Origin: Sulfitobacter sp. EhC04
Lineage (GTDB): Bacteria; Pseudomonadota; Alphaproteobacteria; Rhodobacterales; Rhodobacteraceae
DNA: 64,000 bases
NCBI RefSeq assembly: GCF_001650875.1
Contig: NZ_LXYI01000015.1
Span: forward strand, 31,853-95,852
Reading direction: 5' to 3'
Positions 36,343 through 45,742 of this stretch are shown here, in pieces (the first letter of the stretch is position 1; every line of letters starts with the position of its first letter). Under the pieces are notes generated by a model. It saw only the letters and a list, made by a program, of their open reading frames with translations. It was not told where the DNA came from and made no database searches. The translations under genes and the position numbers were made by a program.

Positions 36343-37272
36343 ATGCTGGCGATCTTCATGAAAACTCTGCCCTTCTTTGCCCTGATCGGGTTGGGCTTCT
36401 GGGCGGGAAGGTCCCGGTTCTTCAGTGCCGAAGCGACCGCCTATCTGACCAAGTTCGTATTTTACTTTGCCCTGTCGGCAATGCTGTTTCGGTTTTCCGC
36501 CAATCTGTCACTGGCGGAGGTCTGGGATACCCGCCTTGTGGTCGCCTACCTGTGGGGGACCACCTTTGTCTACGGGATTGCCACGCTGGTCGGTTTCCTG
36601 CGCGGTCAGGACGTGTCAACAACCGCAATCGAGGCGCAATGCGCGGTGATCGGAAACACCGTGTTCCTTGGGGTCCCGATGCTGGCCTTGCTTCTCGGCT
36701 CCGAGGCGGTCGGCCCGGTGCTGCTGGTGCTTGCCATAGACCTGATTGTGTTCTCCAGCCTGATTGTCATCCTGATCAACGGAGCGCGGGGTGGTCTGGG
36801 ACCGCTTCAGACGCTGCGATCCATCGCTCAGGGACTGGTCCGCAACCCGATGATCGTCGCCATCGTCCTGGGGTTCACCTGGTCGGGTCTGCGGATACCC
36901 ATTCCAGATCCGATGAACGACTTTCTCAGCATCCTTGGAGGTGCCGCAACACCCGGTGCCCTGTTTGCCATCGGCGCGTCGCTTGCCCTGACCCAGCCCG
37001 AGCGGATTCACATCGCAGGATGGCTGAGTTTTTGCAAACTGGTGCTGCACCCGCTGTTCGTCGCCTTTGCAGCGCTGTTCCTGTTCGGCGTGGACCCGTT
37101 CAAGGCGGGCGTCATCATCGCCGTTGCCGCGCTGCCCGTGGCCGGAAACGTCTATATGCTCGCCCAGCACTACGGTGTTGCGCCGGTCCGGGTCTCGACC
37201 GCGATCCTGTTGTCCACCGCCGCCAGCATCGTGACCGTCAGCCTCGTTGTGGGTTGGGTCACCCAGCTTTGA
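36343..37272 (+). CDS. AEC family transporter
   Basis: A 309-aa inner-membrane permease of the auxin efflux carrier (AEC) family, whose bacterial members often carry dicarboxylates such as malate. About ten hydrophobic helices arranged in two halves are visible, starting with FALIGLGFWAGRSRFFS and ending with LLSTAASIVTVSLVVGWV. The ATG at 36343 is chosen; a TTG 12 codons earlier and an ATG 5 codons later are alternatives. It is divergent from the TetR gene, with the candidate operator between them. Confidence 0.9.
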   Translation: MLAIFMKTLPFFALIGLGFWAGRSRFFSAEATAYLTKFVFYFALSAMLFRFSANLSLAEVWDTRLVVAYLWGTTFVYGIATLVGFLRGQDVSTTAIEAQCAVIGNTVFLGVPMLALLLGSEAVGPVLLVLAIDLIVFSSLIVILINGARGGLGPLQTLRSIAQGLVRNPMIVAIVLGFTWSGLRIPIPDPMNDFLSILGGAATPGALFAIGASLALTQPERIHIAGWLSFCKLVLHPLFVAFAALFLFGVDPFKAGVIIAVAALPVAGNVYMLAQHYGVAPVRVSTAILLSTAASIVTVSLVVGWVTQL

Positions 37273-37332
37273 CCGCATGGTTTTTTACCCGCCCATTTCT
37301 CCGGGAGAACCGAAACTTTGAAAGGACACACG

Positions 37333-38166
37333 ATGAAAACGATCTCTGAAAACGCCTGTTTCGGCGGCACGCAAGGGGTCTATTCGCACAGATCCTCAAC
37401 CTGTAATTGCGACATGACGTTCGGCCTGTTCCTGCCCGCCGAGGCCCGCGACGGGCCTGTGCCGGTGCTGTGGTATCTTTCCGGCCTGACCTGCACCCAT
37501 GAGAACGCGATGACCAAGGCCGGCGCGCAGTGCTGGGCAGCGGATCATGGCATTGCGCTGGTCTTTCCCGACACTTCGCCGCGCGGCGAAGATGTAGCGG
37601 ACGACGAGGCCTATGACCTTGGCAAGGGGGCCGGGTTCTATGTGAACGCGACCGAAGACCCATGGAAATCCCATTTCCGCATGTGGGACTACATCGCCGA
37701 AGAACTGCCCGCGCTGATCGGCGAACACTTCGCCATCGACCTGGACCGGCAGGGCATCACCGGCCACTCCATGGGAGGACACGGCGCGCTGACCCTTGCG
37801 ATGAACCTGACCGGACAGTTCAAATCGGTATCCGCTTTCGCCCCCATCGCAAACCCCACTGCCAGCGACTGGGGCAGGAAACAGCTTGGTGCCTATCTGG
37901 GCAGCGACGAGGCAACCTGGGCGCGCCACGATGCGACCCTTCTGATGGCGGACAAGGGGTTCGACGGGCCGATCCTGATCGACCAGGGTGCATCCGACCA
38001 GTTCCTTGACCTGCTCAAGCCCGAAGCGCTGGCTGCCGCCATCGCCGCCAAGCGCCAGCAGGCGACCTTCCGGATGCAGCCGGGCTATGACCACAGCTAT
38101 TTCTTCGTCTCCAGCTTCATGGAAGACCACATCGCCTTCCATGCCGAAGCGTTGTGGGGCGCATGA
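37333..38166 (+). CDS. fghA: S-formylglutathione hydrolase
   Basis: A 277-aa esterase D type serine hydrolase that splits S-formylglutathione to formate and glutathione in formaldehyde detoxification. It opens with the family sequence [16 protein letters not shown], shows [18 protein letters not shown] near residue 52, and has the nucleophile elbow [10 protein letters not shown] near 145. Catalytic Asp and His come later, the histidine in [15 protein letters not shown] before the ATG fixes the start. It overlaps the next gene by 4 nt. The matching formaldehyde dehydrogenase is not in the window. Confidence 0.96.
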   Translation: MKTISENACFGGTQGVYSHRSSTCNCDMTFGLFLPAEARDGPVPVLWYLSGLTCTHENAMTKAGAQCWAADHGIALVFPDTSPRGEDVADDEAYDLGKGAGFYVNATEDPWKSHFRMWDYIAEELPALIGEHFAIDLDRQGITGHSMGGHGALTLAMNLTGQFKSVSAFAPIANPTASDWGRKQLGAYLGSDEATWARHDATLLMADKGFDGPILIDQGASDQFLDLLKPEALAAAIAAKRQQATFRMQPGYDHSYFFVSSFMEDHIAFHAEALWGA

Positions 38167-38615
38167 CCGCGCTGTACATCGACGCCGATGCCTGCCCGGT
38201 CAAGGCAGAGGCAGAGCGCGTGGCAACACGGCACCGGGTACGAATGTTCGTCGTCTCCAACGGCGGGTTGCGCCCCTCGCAAAACCCGCTGGTCGAGACG
38301 GTGATCGTGCCGGACGGTCCGGATGTCGCGGACATGTGGATCGCAGACCGCGCGGGCAATGGCGATGTCGTCGTCACGGGTGATATCCCGCTCGCCGCCA
38401 AATGCGTGGCGGCGGGGGCAAAGGTGCTCAAACACAACGGTGAGGCGCTGACAGGGGCCAACATCGGCAACGTGCTGGCCACCCGCGACCTGATGGCCGA
38501 CCTGCGCGCCGCCGATCCGTTCCGACAGGGCGGCGGCAAGAGCTTTACAAAGGCCGACCGCTCCCGTTTTCTGGACGCGCTGGAGCGCGCCCTGCGCGCA
38601 GCGCAGCAGCAATAG
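38163..38615 (+). CDS. YaiI/YqxD family protein (DUF188)
   Basis: A 150-aa protein of the UPF0178/DUF188 family, related to PIN-like nucleases by fold. [16 protein letters not shown] at the N-terminus and [20 protein letters not shown] in the middle hold conserved aspartates. The function is unknown. The ATG overlaps the fghA stop by 4 nt (ATGA), so it is co-translated. Two hairpins lie in the 63-nt gap before the HAD hydrolase gene. Confidence 0.9.
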   Translation: MTALYIDADACPVKAEAERVATRHRVRMFVVSNGGLRPSQNPLVETVIVPDGPDVADMWIADRAGNGDVVVTGDIPLAAKCVAAGAKVLKHNGEALTGANIGNVLATRDLMADLRAADPFRQGGGKSFTKADRSRFLDALERALRAAQQQ

Positions 38616-38617
38616 CC

Positions 38618-38660
38618 GTTCTCTTTGAGAGAGAACACCCGGACTTCCCAGGAACTCCGG
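38618..38660 (+). promoter_or_regulatory. Two adjacent hairpins between yaiI-like and HAD genes
   Basis: Hairpin 1 has a 7-bp stem (38618-38624 with 38630-38636) and a 5-nt loop. Hairpin 2 (38639-38660) is a near-palindrome, CCGGA-C-TTCC-CA-GGAA-C-TCCGG. Neither is followed by a T-run. They may process or stabilise the operon mRNA or modulate downstream translation. Confidence 0.4.
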
Positions 38661-38678
38661 ACAGGGGAGAAAAGGCAG

Positions 38679-39299
38679 ATGAGACCGCAAGCCGTCGTTT
38701 TCGACATCGGCAACGTGCTGATCCACTGGGACCCGATCCCGGTCTATGACCGCCTGATCGGGGCGGACCGCAGGCAGGCGCTGTTCGATGCCGTGGACCT
38801 GTTCGACATGAACCGGCGGGTCGATATGGGCGAACCCTTTGGCGATCTGGTGCGGGCCACCGCCAAGGCCCACCCCGACTGGCACGACGAAATCCTGCTG
38901 TGGCAAAAGCACTGGATGGACATGGCAACACCTGCCATCGACCGCTCTGTCCGGTTGATGCAGGCCTTGCAGAAGAACGGCGTTCCGGTCTTTTCGCTGA
39001 CCAATTTCGGGATCGAAACCTATGATCTGGCCGCAACGCATTACCCGTTTTTCCGCGCCTTCGACCGCGATTTCATTTCCGGCCATCTTAAGATGATGAA
39101 ACCGGACCCTGCCATCTTTGCCCATCTGGAGACGACAAGCGGCGTTGACCCCACAGCGCTGCTCTTTACCGATGACAGCGCCGCCAATATCGCCGCCGCT
39201 GCGGCACGCGGATGGCAGACGCATCTGTTCGATGGTCCCGACGCATGGGCCAACCGCCTTGTGGCGGCGAACCTGCTGAGCGAGGAAGAAGCACAATGA
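38679..39299 (+). CDS. HAD family hydrolase
   Basis: A 206-aa haloacid dehalogenase superfamily phosphatase or dehalogenase, subfamily IA. Motif I is VVFDIGNVLIHWD near residue 6, motif II FSLTNFG near 105, motif III lysine in LKMMKPDPAIF near 140, and motif IV LLFTDDSAANIAAA near 165. The substrate is unknown. GGGGAGAAAAGG before the ATG is a strong ribosome-binding site. The stop overlaps the ornithine cyclodeaminase-like gene by 4 nt. Confidence 0.93.
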   Translation: MRPQAVVFDIGNVLIHWDPIPVYDRLIGADRRQALFDAVDLFDMNRRVDMGEPFGDLVRATAKAHPDWHDEILLWQKHWMDMATPAIDRSVRLMQALQKNGVPVFSLTNFGIETYDLAATHYPFFRAFDRDFISGHLKMMKPDPAIFAHLETTSGVDPTALLFTDDSAANIAAAAARGWQTHLFDGPDAWANRLVAANLLSEEEAQ

Positions 39300-40216
39300 C
39301 CGATGTTCCGAATATCCCCTTCGAAGCGGGCGAGGCGCTGCTGGACTGGATCGGCCTGACCGATGCGCTGGCCGCAGGGCATGACCTGCCCAAGGCAGAG
39401 ATCGGGGATACATTCCTCTACCGGGGCAAGGATACCTTGCTCAACCGCGCCGCCTGGATCGACGGTCTGGGCATCGCGGTCAAATCGGCCACTGTCTTTC
39501 CCGGCAATCCGGCACAGGGCCGTTCCATGGTGAACGGCGGTGTCTGTCTTTATGCAGACGATACGGGTCAGATGTCGGCCATTATCGACTTCCACCTGGT
39601 GACCAAATGGAAAACCGCCGGCGACAGCCTGCTGGCTGCCCGCAGACTGGCCCGCCCGGACAGCCGCAATATCCTGATCGTTGGGGCCGGGACGCAAGGC
39701 AGAGCACTGCATGCAGCCTATTCCGCCGCCTTTCCCGACGCCACTTTTACCGTCTGGAACAGGACCACAGAAAACGCACAGGCCATGGCCGACGAACTGC
39801 CGGGGCTGGCCGTTGCCGAGGATCTGGAAACAGCCGTGCGCGGCGCGGATATTGTCACCTCTGCCACCATGTCGACCCAACCGCTGATCAAGGGGGACTG
39901 GCTGCAACCGGGGCAACATATCGACCTGATCGGCGCTTACCGACCCGACATGCGCGAAATGGATGATGCGGGACTGCAGCGGGCACGCGTCTTTGTCGAC
40001 AGCTTTGACACGACCATCGGCCATATCGGCGAAATCAACATCCCGCTGGAGTCGGGGGCAATCACCCGCGATGACCTGATCGCGGATTACTATGACCTCG
40101 CCCGGTTCACCCGCAGATCCCCCGATGAGATTACCCTGTTCAAGAACGGCGGTGGCGCGCATCTGGATCTGATGACCAGCCGCTACATTCTGGACCGCTG
40201 GAACGCACAGCAATGA
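39296..40216 (+). CDS. Ornithine cyclodeaminase / mu-crystallin family protein
   Basis: A 306-aa NAD(P)-dependent enzyme of the ornithine cyclodeaminase/mu-crystallin family. Substrate-side conserved residues lie in the N-terminal half (GIAVKSATVFPGNPAQGRS), and the Rossmann motif is ILIVGAGTQGRALHAA near residue 122. Members catalyse cyclising deamination of ornithine, alanine dehydrogenation or ketimine reduction, and which applies here is not known. It starts in a 4-nt overlap with the HAD gene and overlaps the start of the broken alpha/beta hydrolase by 4 nt. Confidence 0.92.
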   Translation: MTDVPNIPFEAGEALLDWIGLTDALAAGHDLPKAEIGDTFLYRGKDTLLNRAAWIDGLGIAVKSATVFPGNPAQGRSMVNGGVCLYADDTGQMSAIIDFHLVTKWKTAGDSLLAARRLARPDSRNILIVGAGTQGRALHAAYSAAFPDATFTVWNRTTENAQAMADELPGLAVAEDLETAVRGADIVTSATMSTQPLIKGDWLQPGQHIDLIGAYRPDMREMDDAGLQRARVFVDSFDTTIGHIGEINIPLESGAITRDDLIADYYDLARFTRRSPDEITLFKNGGGAHLDLMTSRYILDRWNAQQ

Positions 40217-40638
40217 TCTGGTTCCTGCTGATCCTGGCGGTGGTCATTTCCCTGCCGCTGCTGATCGAATGGAAACGCCGCAGGATGGACGATACCGCGC
40301 GCAGCGCCGCACCCGGCCTTGTGCAGATGGGCTACAGGATGCTGACCTAGGCTCTGGACCCATTAATCTTATATGCTCAGCGGCGATTTCACGAAATTTC
40401 AAGGGTTTGGGGCGTGCTGCCAATAGTGGTTCTATTTGCAAACGACCCAAGACGTTGAAATGAAGTGAAATCGCCGCCCTTCGGGTTTGACGGATTTTCC
40501 CGCAGCCTGCGTCACATCTGCTTGAAATAGAACCACTATTCTTGCGCAGATGCTTCTTGTCTGCGAAAAAATCTGTCAAACTGAGCATGTAAGATTAATG
40601 GGTCCAGAGCCTAGAACCTCTATGGTCGCGACGCGGGC
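40213..40638 (+). pseudogene. Broken alpha/beta hydrolase gene interrupted by a MITE-like element
   Basis: ATG at 40213 overlaps the preceding stop (ATGA) and opens a 45-codon frame: a hydrophobic N-terminus (MIWFLLILAVVISLPLLIEW), then a spacer with ARSAAPG, and GYRMLT just before TAG at 40348-40350. That stop is formed by the edge of the 40347-40614 repeat element. Directly after the element, 40615-40638 reads NLYGRDAG. Rhodobacterales alpha/beta hydrolases, as I recall them, have the same N-terminus and later GYRVL-YDLYGRG. So the gene apparently lost an internal stretch, was split by the element, and lost its 3' part. Confidence 0.6.
40347..40614. mobile_element. 268-bp MITE-like element with 34-bp terminal inverted repeats
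   Basis: The ends 40347-40380 and 40581-40614 are inverted copies differing at one base in 34, both bounded by CTAG. This fits insertion with a 4-bp CTAG duplication (YTAR-type target, as for IS5-group and IS701-family elements). No transposase is encoded, so it is non-autonomous. Inside lie an imperfect inverted repeat of about 33 bp (40381-40413 with 40444-40476, outer 12 bp perfect) and a perfect 16-bp one (40422-40437 with 40525-40540), which interleave. It interrupts the alpha/beta hydrolase remnant. Confidence 0.75.
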
Positions 40639-40649
40639 CTCTGCCAGGG

Positions 40650-41891
40650 TCAGGCCGTCACCAGCCCCGCCAGCCGTTTCTCCCGGATCGGCAGATGCAC
40701 GATGGCGCTGAAGGCCCCCACAGCCACGCCGATCCACCAGACGGCTTCGTAGTTGCCATAGGCGTCATACATCCGCCCGCCCAGCCAGACGCCCATGAAG
40801 CTGCCCAACTGGTGGCTGAAGAACACGATGCCATAAAGCGTACCCATGTAACGCAACCCATAGATATGCGCGACAAGGCCCGAGGTCAGCGGCACCGTCG
40901 CCAGCCAGAGCGCGCCCATCCCGACAGAGAACAGAATCACCGTGACCGGCGTGATCGGGAACATGATGAACATAGCCGCGATCACCGTGCGGCCCACATA
41001 GATGCCCGCCAGCAGGTATTTCTTGGAATACCGCTTGCCCGCCCAGCCCGCGGCCAGCGTCCCCGCGATATTCGCGAGACCGATCAGCGAAATCGCCACG
41101 GCCCCCAGTGCCGATGTGGTCGTGATCCCGATGTTATGCAGCACCCCGCCCGCCAGGATCGGCCCGCACATCTCGGTCACGAAGGCGGGGAAATGCGCGG
41201 TGATAAAGGCCAGCTGATACCCGCAGGAAAAGAACCCCAGAAAGATCAGCGTATAGGACGGATCGCGGAAGGCCTTGACCAGGATCTGGCCCAGGCTTTC
41301 CTCAAGCTCGGCCTTGCTGGCCATCGCGGGCGCGCGCATCAGCGGCAGCGTCAGGGTCATTGCCAGGATGACGACCGCAAAGACGAAAAAGGTGCTTTGC
41401 CAACTCAGAAACGTCAGCATCCATTCGGCTGTTGGCGCGCCAAAGACCTGCCCCGCCGACCCTGCCGCCGTGACAATCGCCAGCGACATGGACCGGTTTT
41501 CATCGGAGGCCGCCCGGCCCACGACGGCCAGGATCACGCCGAACCCGGTTCCCGCGATGCCAAAGCCCACCAGCCAGGCATAGGCCTGATGCTCCAGCGG
41601 GGTGCCGGAATTGGCCGACAGGATCAGCCCCAGCGCATAGACGACCGCCCCGATGATGATCGCCCGCCGGTCCCCGATCTTTTCCGCGACAGCGCCAAAT
41701 ATCGGCTGCCCGACGCCCCAGGCAAGGTTCTGGATCGCGATGGCAAGCGAGAATTCCGTGCGCAGCCAGCCAAACTCTTCTGCGATCGGGATCTGAAAGA
41801 CACCAAACGATGCGCGGACTGCGAAGCTGACCATGATGATGAAGCACCCGACCATGAGAACGGGGGTGAAAATGGGTGTCCGTTCTTGCAT
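40650..41891 (-). CDS. MFS transporter
   Basis: A 413-aa major facilitator with 12 predicted helices in two groups of six around a central loop (residues 195-215). N-terminal features include FAVRASFGVFQIPIAEEFGW, common in monocarboxylate-porter-like and oxalate/formate antiporter-like members, and IFGAVAEKIGDRRAIIIG as the motif between helices 2 and 3. The substrate is unknown. It is transcribed alone towards the MITE-bearing region and is divergent from zapE across 155 bp. Confidence 0.92.
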   Translation of the reverse strand: MQERTPIFTPVLMVGCFIIMVSFAVRASFGVFQIPIAEEFGWLRTEFSLAIAIQNLAWGVGQPIFGAVAEKIGDRRAIIIGAVVYALGLILSANSGTPLEHQAYAWLVGFGIAGTGFGVILAVVGRAASDENRSMSLAIVTAAGSAGQVFGAPTAEWMLTFLSWQSTFFVFAVVILAMTLTLPLMRAPAMASKAELEESLGQILVKAFRDPSYTLIFLGFFSCGYQLAFITAHFPAFVTEMCGPILAGGVLHNIGITTTSALGAVAISLIGLANIAGTLAAGWAGKRYSKKYLLAGIYVGRTVIAAMFIMFPITPVTVILFSVGMGALWLATVPLTSGLVAHIYGLRYMGTLYGIVFFSHQLGSFMGVWLGGRMYDAYGNYEAVWWIGVAVGAFSAIVHLPIREKRLAGLVTA

Positions 41892-42046
41892 GTCGGGTCC
41901 GCCGTTTGAATTTTCCGCGACCCTACTGAAACGTCAGGTCGCGTCAAATGATCAAATGTGTTGATACACGCACATTTCGTGACCTATGCGCCCGGCGCAG
42001 GCACCGCTGCTTTCCATCGCCTGCTCGGGCAGGTAAGAAATCCCCC

Positions 42047-43105
42047 ATGCCGACGCTGCAAGAAACATATGATGATCTGATCGCCCAGGGAAAGCTGACA
42101 GCGGACCCGGCGCAGCAGGCTGTTTTGCCGGAATTCGACCGCATTCGCACGGCCTTGTTGCAGCCGGTAAAGAAGGGTCTGTTCCGCAAGGCCCCCGAAC
42201 CACCCAAAGGGCTTTACCTCTGGGGGGGTGTGGGGCGTGGCAAATCCATGCTGATGGACATGTTTGTTGATCATATGGACGATATTCCGGCGCGACGGGT
42301 GCATTTCCATGCCTTCATGCAGGAAATCCACAGTGCCATGCACGAGGCCCGCAAGACCGGCGTGGATGATGCCATTGCCCCGGTCGCAGCCGATGTGGCG
42401 GATTCCGTCCGCCTGCTGGCCTTTGACGAGATGCAGATTACCGACATCACCGATGCGATGATCGTGGGGCGGCTGTTCCAGGCGCTTTTCGCTGCCGGGG
42501 TTGTGGTGGTGACCACATCGAACCGGGTGCCGGACGACCTGTACAAGGATGGGCTGAACCGGGATCTGTTCTTGCCCTTCATCGAGTTGATCAAGGACCG
42601 CATGGTGATCCATGAACTGGCCAGCCCCAAGGATTACCGGCAGGACCGGCTGGCGGGCAGCCAGGTCTATTTCACACCTGTGAACTCCGAGAGCCGTGCG
42701 ACCATGGACGCGGTCTGGGACGATCTCGCGGGCGGGCCGGGCGCGCCGCTGATCCTCAAGGTCAAGGGCCGCGAGGTCGAGATTCCCGCCTTTCGCAATG
42801 GCATGGCGCGTGCGGGGTTTCACGCGCTCTGTGGCAAACCACTGGGGGCGGCGGACTACCTCGCGCTGGCCGATGCGGTGCGGGTTCTTTTGCTGGACGA
42901 CATCCCGCAACTGGGCCGCAGCAACTTCAACGAGGCGAAGCGTTTCGTGACCCTGATCGACGCGCTGTACGAGGCCCGCGTCAGGCTGATCTGTTCCGCT
43001 GCCGCTGCCCCCGAAATGCTGTACCTCGAAGGGGAAGGCACCTTTGAGTTCGAACGCACCGCATCACGGTTGCGCGAAATGCAGGCTGAAGGATGGGGCG
43101 GCTAG
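42047..43105 (+). CDS. zapE: Cell division protein ZapE (AFG1-like ATPase)
   Basis: A 352-aa AAA-type ATPase. Walker A GGVGRGKSMLMD is near residue 64 and Walker B LLAFDEMQITDITDAMIVG near 125; the sensor region VVVTTSNRVPDDLYKDGLNR follows. In E. coli, ZapE associates with the Z-ring, and the mitochondrial homologue AFG1 helps protein quality control. The ATG at 42047 leads straight into the conserved TLQETYDDLI opening. The 155-bp upstream gap is shared with the divergent MFS gene. Confidence 0.94.
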   Translation: MPTLQETYDDLIAQGKLTADPAQQAVLPEFDRIRTALLQPVKKGLFRKAPEPPKGLYLWGGVGRGKSMLMDMFVDHMDDIPARRVHFHAFMQEIHSAMHEARKTGVDDAIAPVAADVADSVRLLAFDEMQITDITDAMIVGRLFQALFAAGVVVVTTSNRVPDDLYKDGLNRDLFLPFIELIKDRMVIHELASPKDYRQDRLAGSQVYFTPVNSESRATMDAVWDDLAGGPGAPLILKVKGREVEIPAFRNGMARAGFHALCGKPLGAADYLALADAVRVLLLDDIPQLGRSNFNEAKRFVTLIDALYEARVRLICSAAAAPEMLYLEGEGTFEFERTASRLREMQAEGWGG

Positions 43106-43134
43106 GCCCAGGGGGCCCTTTTGAGCGAAATGCT

Positions 43135-43323
43135 CTAGCTGTCGGTAGACAGATAGATCTCTTCCTGTCCGCCGGTGACGTCAGGATGGTAGGGCGCGGT
43201 GCTTTGATACAGAAACCAAAGGCCGCCCGCGATGATGCCGAGGCCAACCATGATAAAGATCGCCTGGGACAGGCTGCGGTTGTCGCTCTGCTTTTCGGAG
43301 ATGGTATTCGATTGATGTGCCAT
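43135..43323 (-). CDS. Small single-span membrane protein
   Basis: A 62-aa protein with a polar N-terminus, one transmembrane helix (about residues 21-41, AIFIMVGLGIIAGGLWFLYQ) and an acidic tail. The family is unknown. GGAGCAGC 4-10 nt upstream of the ATG is a good ribosome-binding site and supports it as a real gene. It converges on zapE (29-nt gap). Its upstream gap with folC is 115 bp. Confidence 0.6.
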   Translation of the reverse strand: MAHQSNTISEKQSDNRSLSQAIFIMVGLGIIAGGLWFLYQSTAPYHPDVTGGQEEIYLSTDS

Positions 43324-43438
43324 GATGCTGCTCCGGTGTCGTCCTCTTTATGTTCTCGTGGCCGAACCACGTGTTGATTGAGGTCGATTTATACCACATC
43401 TGGCGTCCACAGGAGCATCGGCAACGAAATATCGCGAG

Positions 43439-44713
43439 CTAGCTGTTTTCCCGCAACACCACGCCCGCAAGGTAAAGTGACCCGCAGATCAGCACCCGTG
43501 CATGGGGGTCCTGCGCTACGATATCGGCAAGGGCATGCGCCACGTCGGGCGATTCAACGGCGTCCAGCCCTGCTGCCCGCGCCGCTCTTGCCGTATCAGA
43601 AGCAGGCAGTGTCGCGGCCTCGCCGGGGATGGAAACCGCATGCAGCGACCGGGCATGTGCCGCAAGAGGGCGCAGATAGCCGCCGATGTCCTTGGTGTTC
43701 AGCATGCCGCAGATCAGGTGGGTGGGCCGTTCGGGTGCCTCCGCAAGCAGGGCTGCGATTGCTTCGCCCGCTGCCGGGTTGTGGCCCCCGTCCAGCCACA
43801 GATCGGCTGTTCCTGCGATGTCGACCAGTGGCCCGGATTTCAGCCGCTGCATCCGCGCGGGCCAGTACGCGCCGGTGACGGCGGCCTCGCAGGCCTCGTT
43901 GCTCACGCCCAGATGCCGCAATGCGGCGAGCGCCGCGCCCGCGTTCATCAACTGATGCGCACCGGGCAGATTGGGCAGGGGCAGGTCCAGCAGGCCGCGC
44001 TCATCCTGATAGATCATGCGCCCGGCTTCCTGACCGACATGCCACTGCTGCCCATATGCCAGCACCGGCGCGCCCAGTCGCGCCGCCCGCGCCTCGATCA
44101 CTTCCAGGCCCGCCTCCTCCTGCGGCCCGACGATGCAGGGCACGCCGCGCTTGATGATCCCCGCCTTCTCGCCCGCAATTTCGGCCAGTGTTTCGCCCAG
44201 ATATTGCTGATGGTCCACCGACACCGGGGTGATGATGCACAGCGCGGGATTGTCCACCACATTGGTCGCGTCCAGCCGCCCGCCCAGACCGACCTCCAAC
44301 AGTGTGTAATCCGCAGGCGTGCGGGAAAATGCCAGCAGCGCAGCGGCGGTCGTGATCTCGAAATAGGTGATGTTGCCGCCCCCGTTGGCGGCGTAGCATT
44401 CGTCCAGAACCTCTGTCAGCGCCGCCTCGGCGATCAGGTCACCGGCCAGCCGGATGCGCTCGTGAAACCGCGCCAGATGGGGGGAGGTATAGGCATGTAC
44501 ATCATTGCCCGCCGCCTCAAGTCCCGCACGGATCATGGCCTGGGTCGATCCCTTGCCATTGGTGCCGGCAATGTGGATCACCGGCGGCAGATCATTCTGC
44601 GGGTTGCCCAGCGCGTCCAGCAGCCGCCACATCCGGTCAAGCGTCAGGTCGATGATCTTGGGGTGCAGCGCCATCATCCGCGCAAGGATGGCGTCCGATG
44701 TCGGGGTTGTCAT
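43439..44713 (-). CDS. folC: Bifunctional folylpolyglutamate synthase / dihydrofolate synthase
   Basis: A 424-aa Mur-ligase-type ATP-dependent enzyme that joins glutamate to dihydropteroate and extends folate polyglutamates. P-loop [15 protein letters not shown] is near residue 47, [13 protein letters not shown] near 118, and [16 protein letters not shown] near 305 is the second family motif. It starts in a 4-nt overlap with accD. The accD-folC pair is a widespread proteobacterial operon, which agrees with the assignment. Confidence 0.97.
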   Translation of the reverse strand: MTTPTSDAILARMMALHPKIIDLTLDRMWRLLDALGNPQNDLPPVIHIAGTNGKGSTQAMIRAGLEAAGNDVHAYTSPHLARFHERIRLAGDLIAEAALTEVLDECYAANGGGNITYFEITTAAALLAFSRTPADYTLLEVGLGGRLDATNVVDNPALCIITPVSVDHQQYLGETLAEIAGEKAGIIKRGVPCIVGPQEEAGLEVIEARAARLGAPVLAYGQQWHVGQEAGRMIYQDERGLLDLPLPNLPGAHQLMNAGAALAALRHLGVSNEACEAAVTGAYWPARMQRLKSGPLVDIAGTADLWLDGGHNPAAGEAIAALLAEAPERPTHLICGMLNTKDIGGYLRPLAAHARSLHAVSIPGEAATLPASDTARAARAAGLDAVESPDVAHALADIVAQDPHARVLICGSLYLAGVVLRENS

Positions 44714-45684
44714 TTCTTGCCGGCTTTTGGGGTGTCCTTCTTGGACGTATCCTCGGGCTTGGCTTCCGCATCTGTCAGCGCATGCGCCAGTTCGCCGCCC
44801 CCCTCGGGCGGAGGCAGATCACCGCGCACGGCGGGCGGCAGGCCCAGCAGCATCCGGGTGATGCCGATCAGTTCCTCACGCAACTCGGTCCGGGGTGTCA
44901 CGCGGTCCAGCATGCCGTGATCCAGCAGGTATTCCGCGCGCTGGAAGCCATCCGGCAGCTTTTCACGGATCGTCTGTTCGATCACCCGCGGCCCGGCAAA
45001 GCAGATCAATGCGTTGGGTTCCGCGATATGGACGTCGCCCAGCATGGCATAGCTGGCGGTCACGCCGCCGGTGGTCGGATGGGTCAGCACGACGATATAG
45101 GGCAGACCCGCCTCTTTCAGCATCTGCACAGCCACCGTGGTGCGCGGCATCTGCATCAGGCTCAGGATACCTTCCTGCATGCGCGCACCGCCCGCAGCCG
45201 AAAACAGGATCAGCGGGCGCTTCAGCTTTACCGCCTCCTGGGCGGCGGCAATGATCGCATTGCCCACATACATGCCCATGGACCCCGCCATGAAGGAGAA
45301 ATCCTGACATGCCGCGACAATGGGCGTGCGACCGATTTCGCCGGTGGCAACCAGCATCGCCTCGGTTTCGCCGGTCTCGCGCTGCGCCGCCTTCAGGCGG
45401 TCGGGATAGCGCTTCTGATCGCGGAAATGCAGCGGATCGGCAGGCGGCACCGGCACCTTGATGTCGGTGAATATGCCGCCGTCGAACAACGCGCGAAAGC
45501 GGTCCCGCGGAGAGATCGGCATATGGTGGCCGCAGTTGGTACAGACGTTCAGGTTGTCCGATACTTCGCGGTGAAACAGCATGGTGCCGCAGTCATCGCA
45601 TTTCGTCCACAGGTTGTCCGGCGTTTCACGACGCGAAAAGATCGAATTGATCCGCGGGCGGACATAGTTCGTGATCCAGTTCAT
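44710..45684 (-). CDS. accD: Acetyl-CoA carboxylase carboxyltransferase subunit beta
   Basis: A 324-aa subunit of the carboxyltransferase that makes malonyl-CoA for fatty acid synthesis, partner of AccA (not in the window). The four-cysteine zinc ribbon is near residues 27-49 ([10 protein letters not shown] and CTNCGHH). The crotonase-like domain includes [11 protein letters not shown] and [12 protein letters not shown]. The C-terminus has a Lys/Pro/Glu-rich tail past residue 285. It overlaps folC by 4 nt. Confidence 0.97.
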   Translation of the reverse strand: MNWITNYVRPRINSIFSRRETPDNLWTKCDDCGTMLFHREVSDNLNVCTNCGHHMPISPRDRFRALFDGGIFTDIKVPVPPADPLHFRDQKRYPDRLKAAQRETGETEAMLVATGEIGRTPIVAACQDFSFMAGSMGMYVGNAIIAAAQEAVKLKRPLILFSAAGGARMQEGILSLMQMPRTTVAVQMLKEAGLPYIVVLTHPTTGGVTASYAMLGDVHIAEPNALICFAGPRVIEQTIREKLPDGFQRAEYLLDHGMLDRVTPRTELREELIGITRMLLGLPPAVRGDLPPPEGGGELAHALTDAEAKPEDTSKKDTPKAGKK

Positions 45685-45742
45685 ATCAGGCCCCTGTCGA
45701 CTTGTTCGCCACCCAGATAAGCCCCGAGTGCGACAAATGCAA

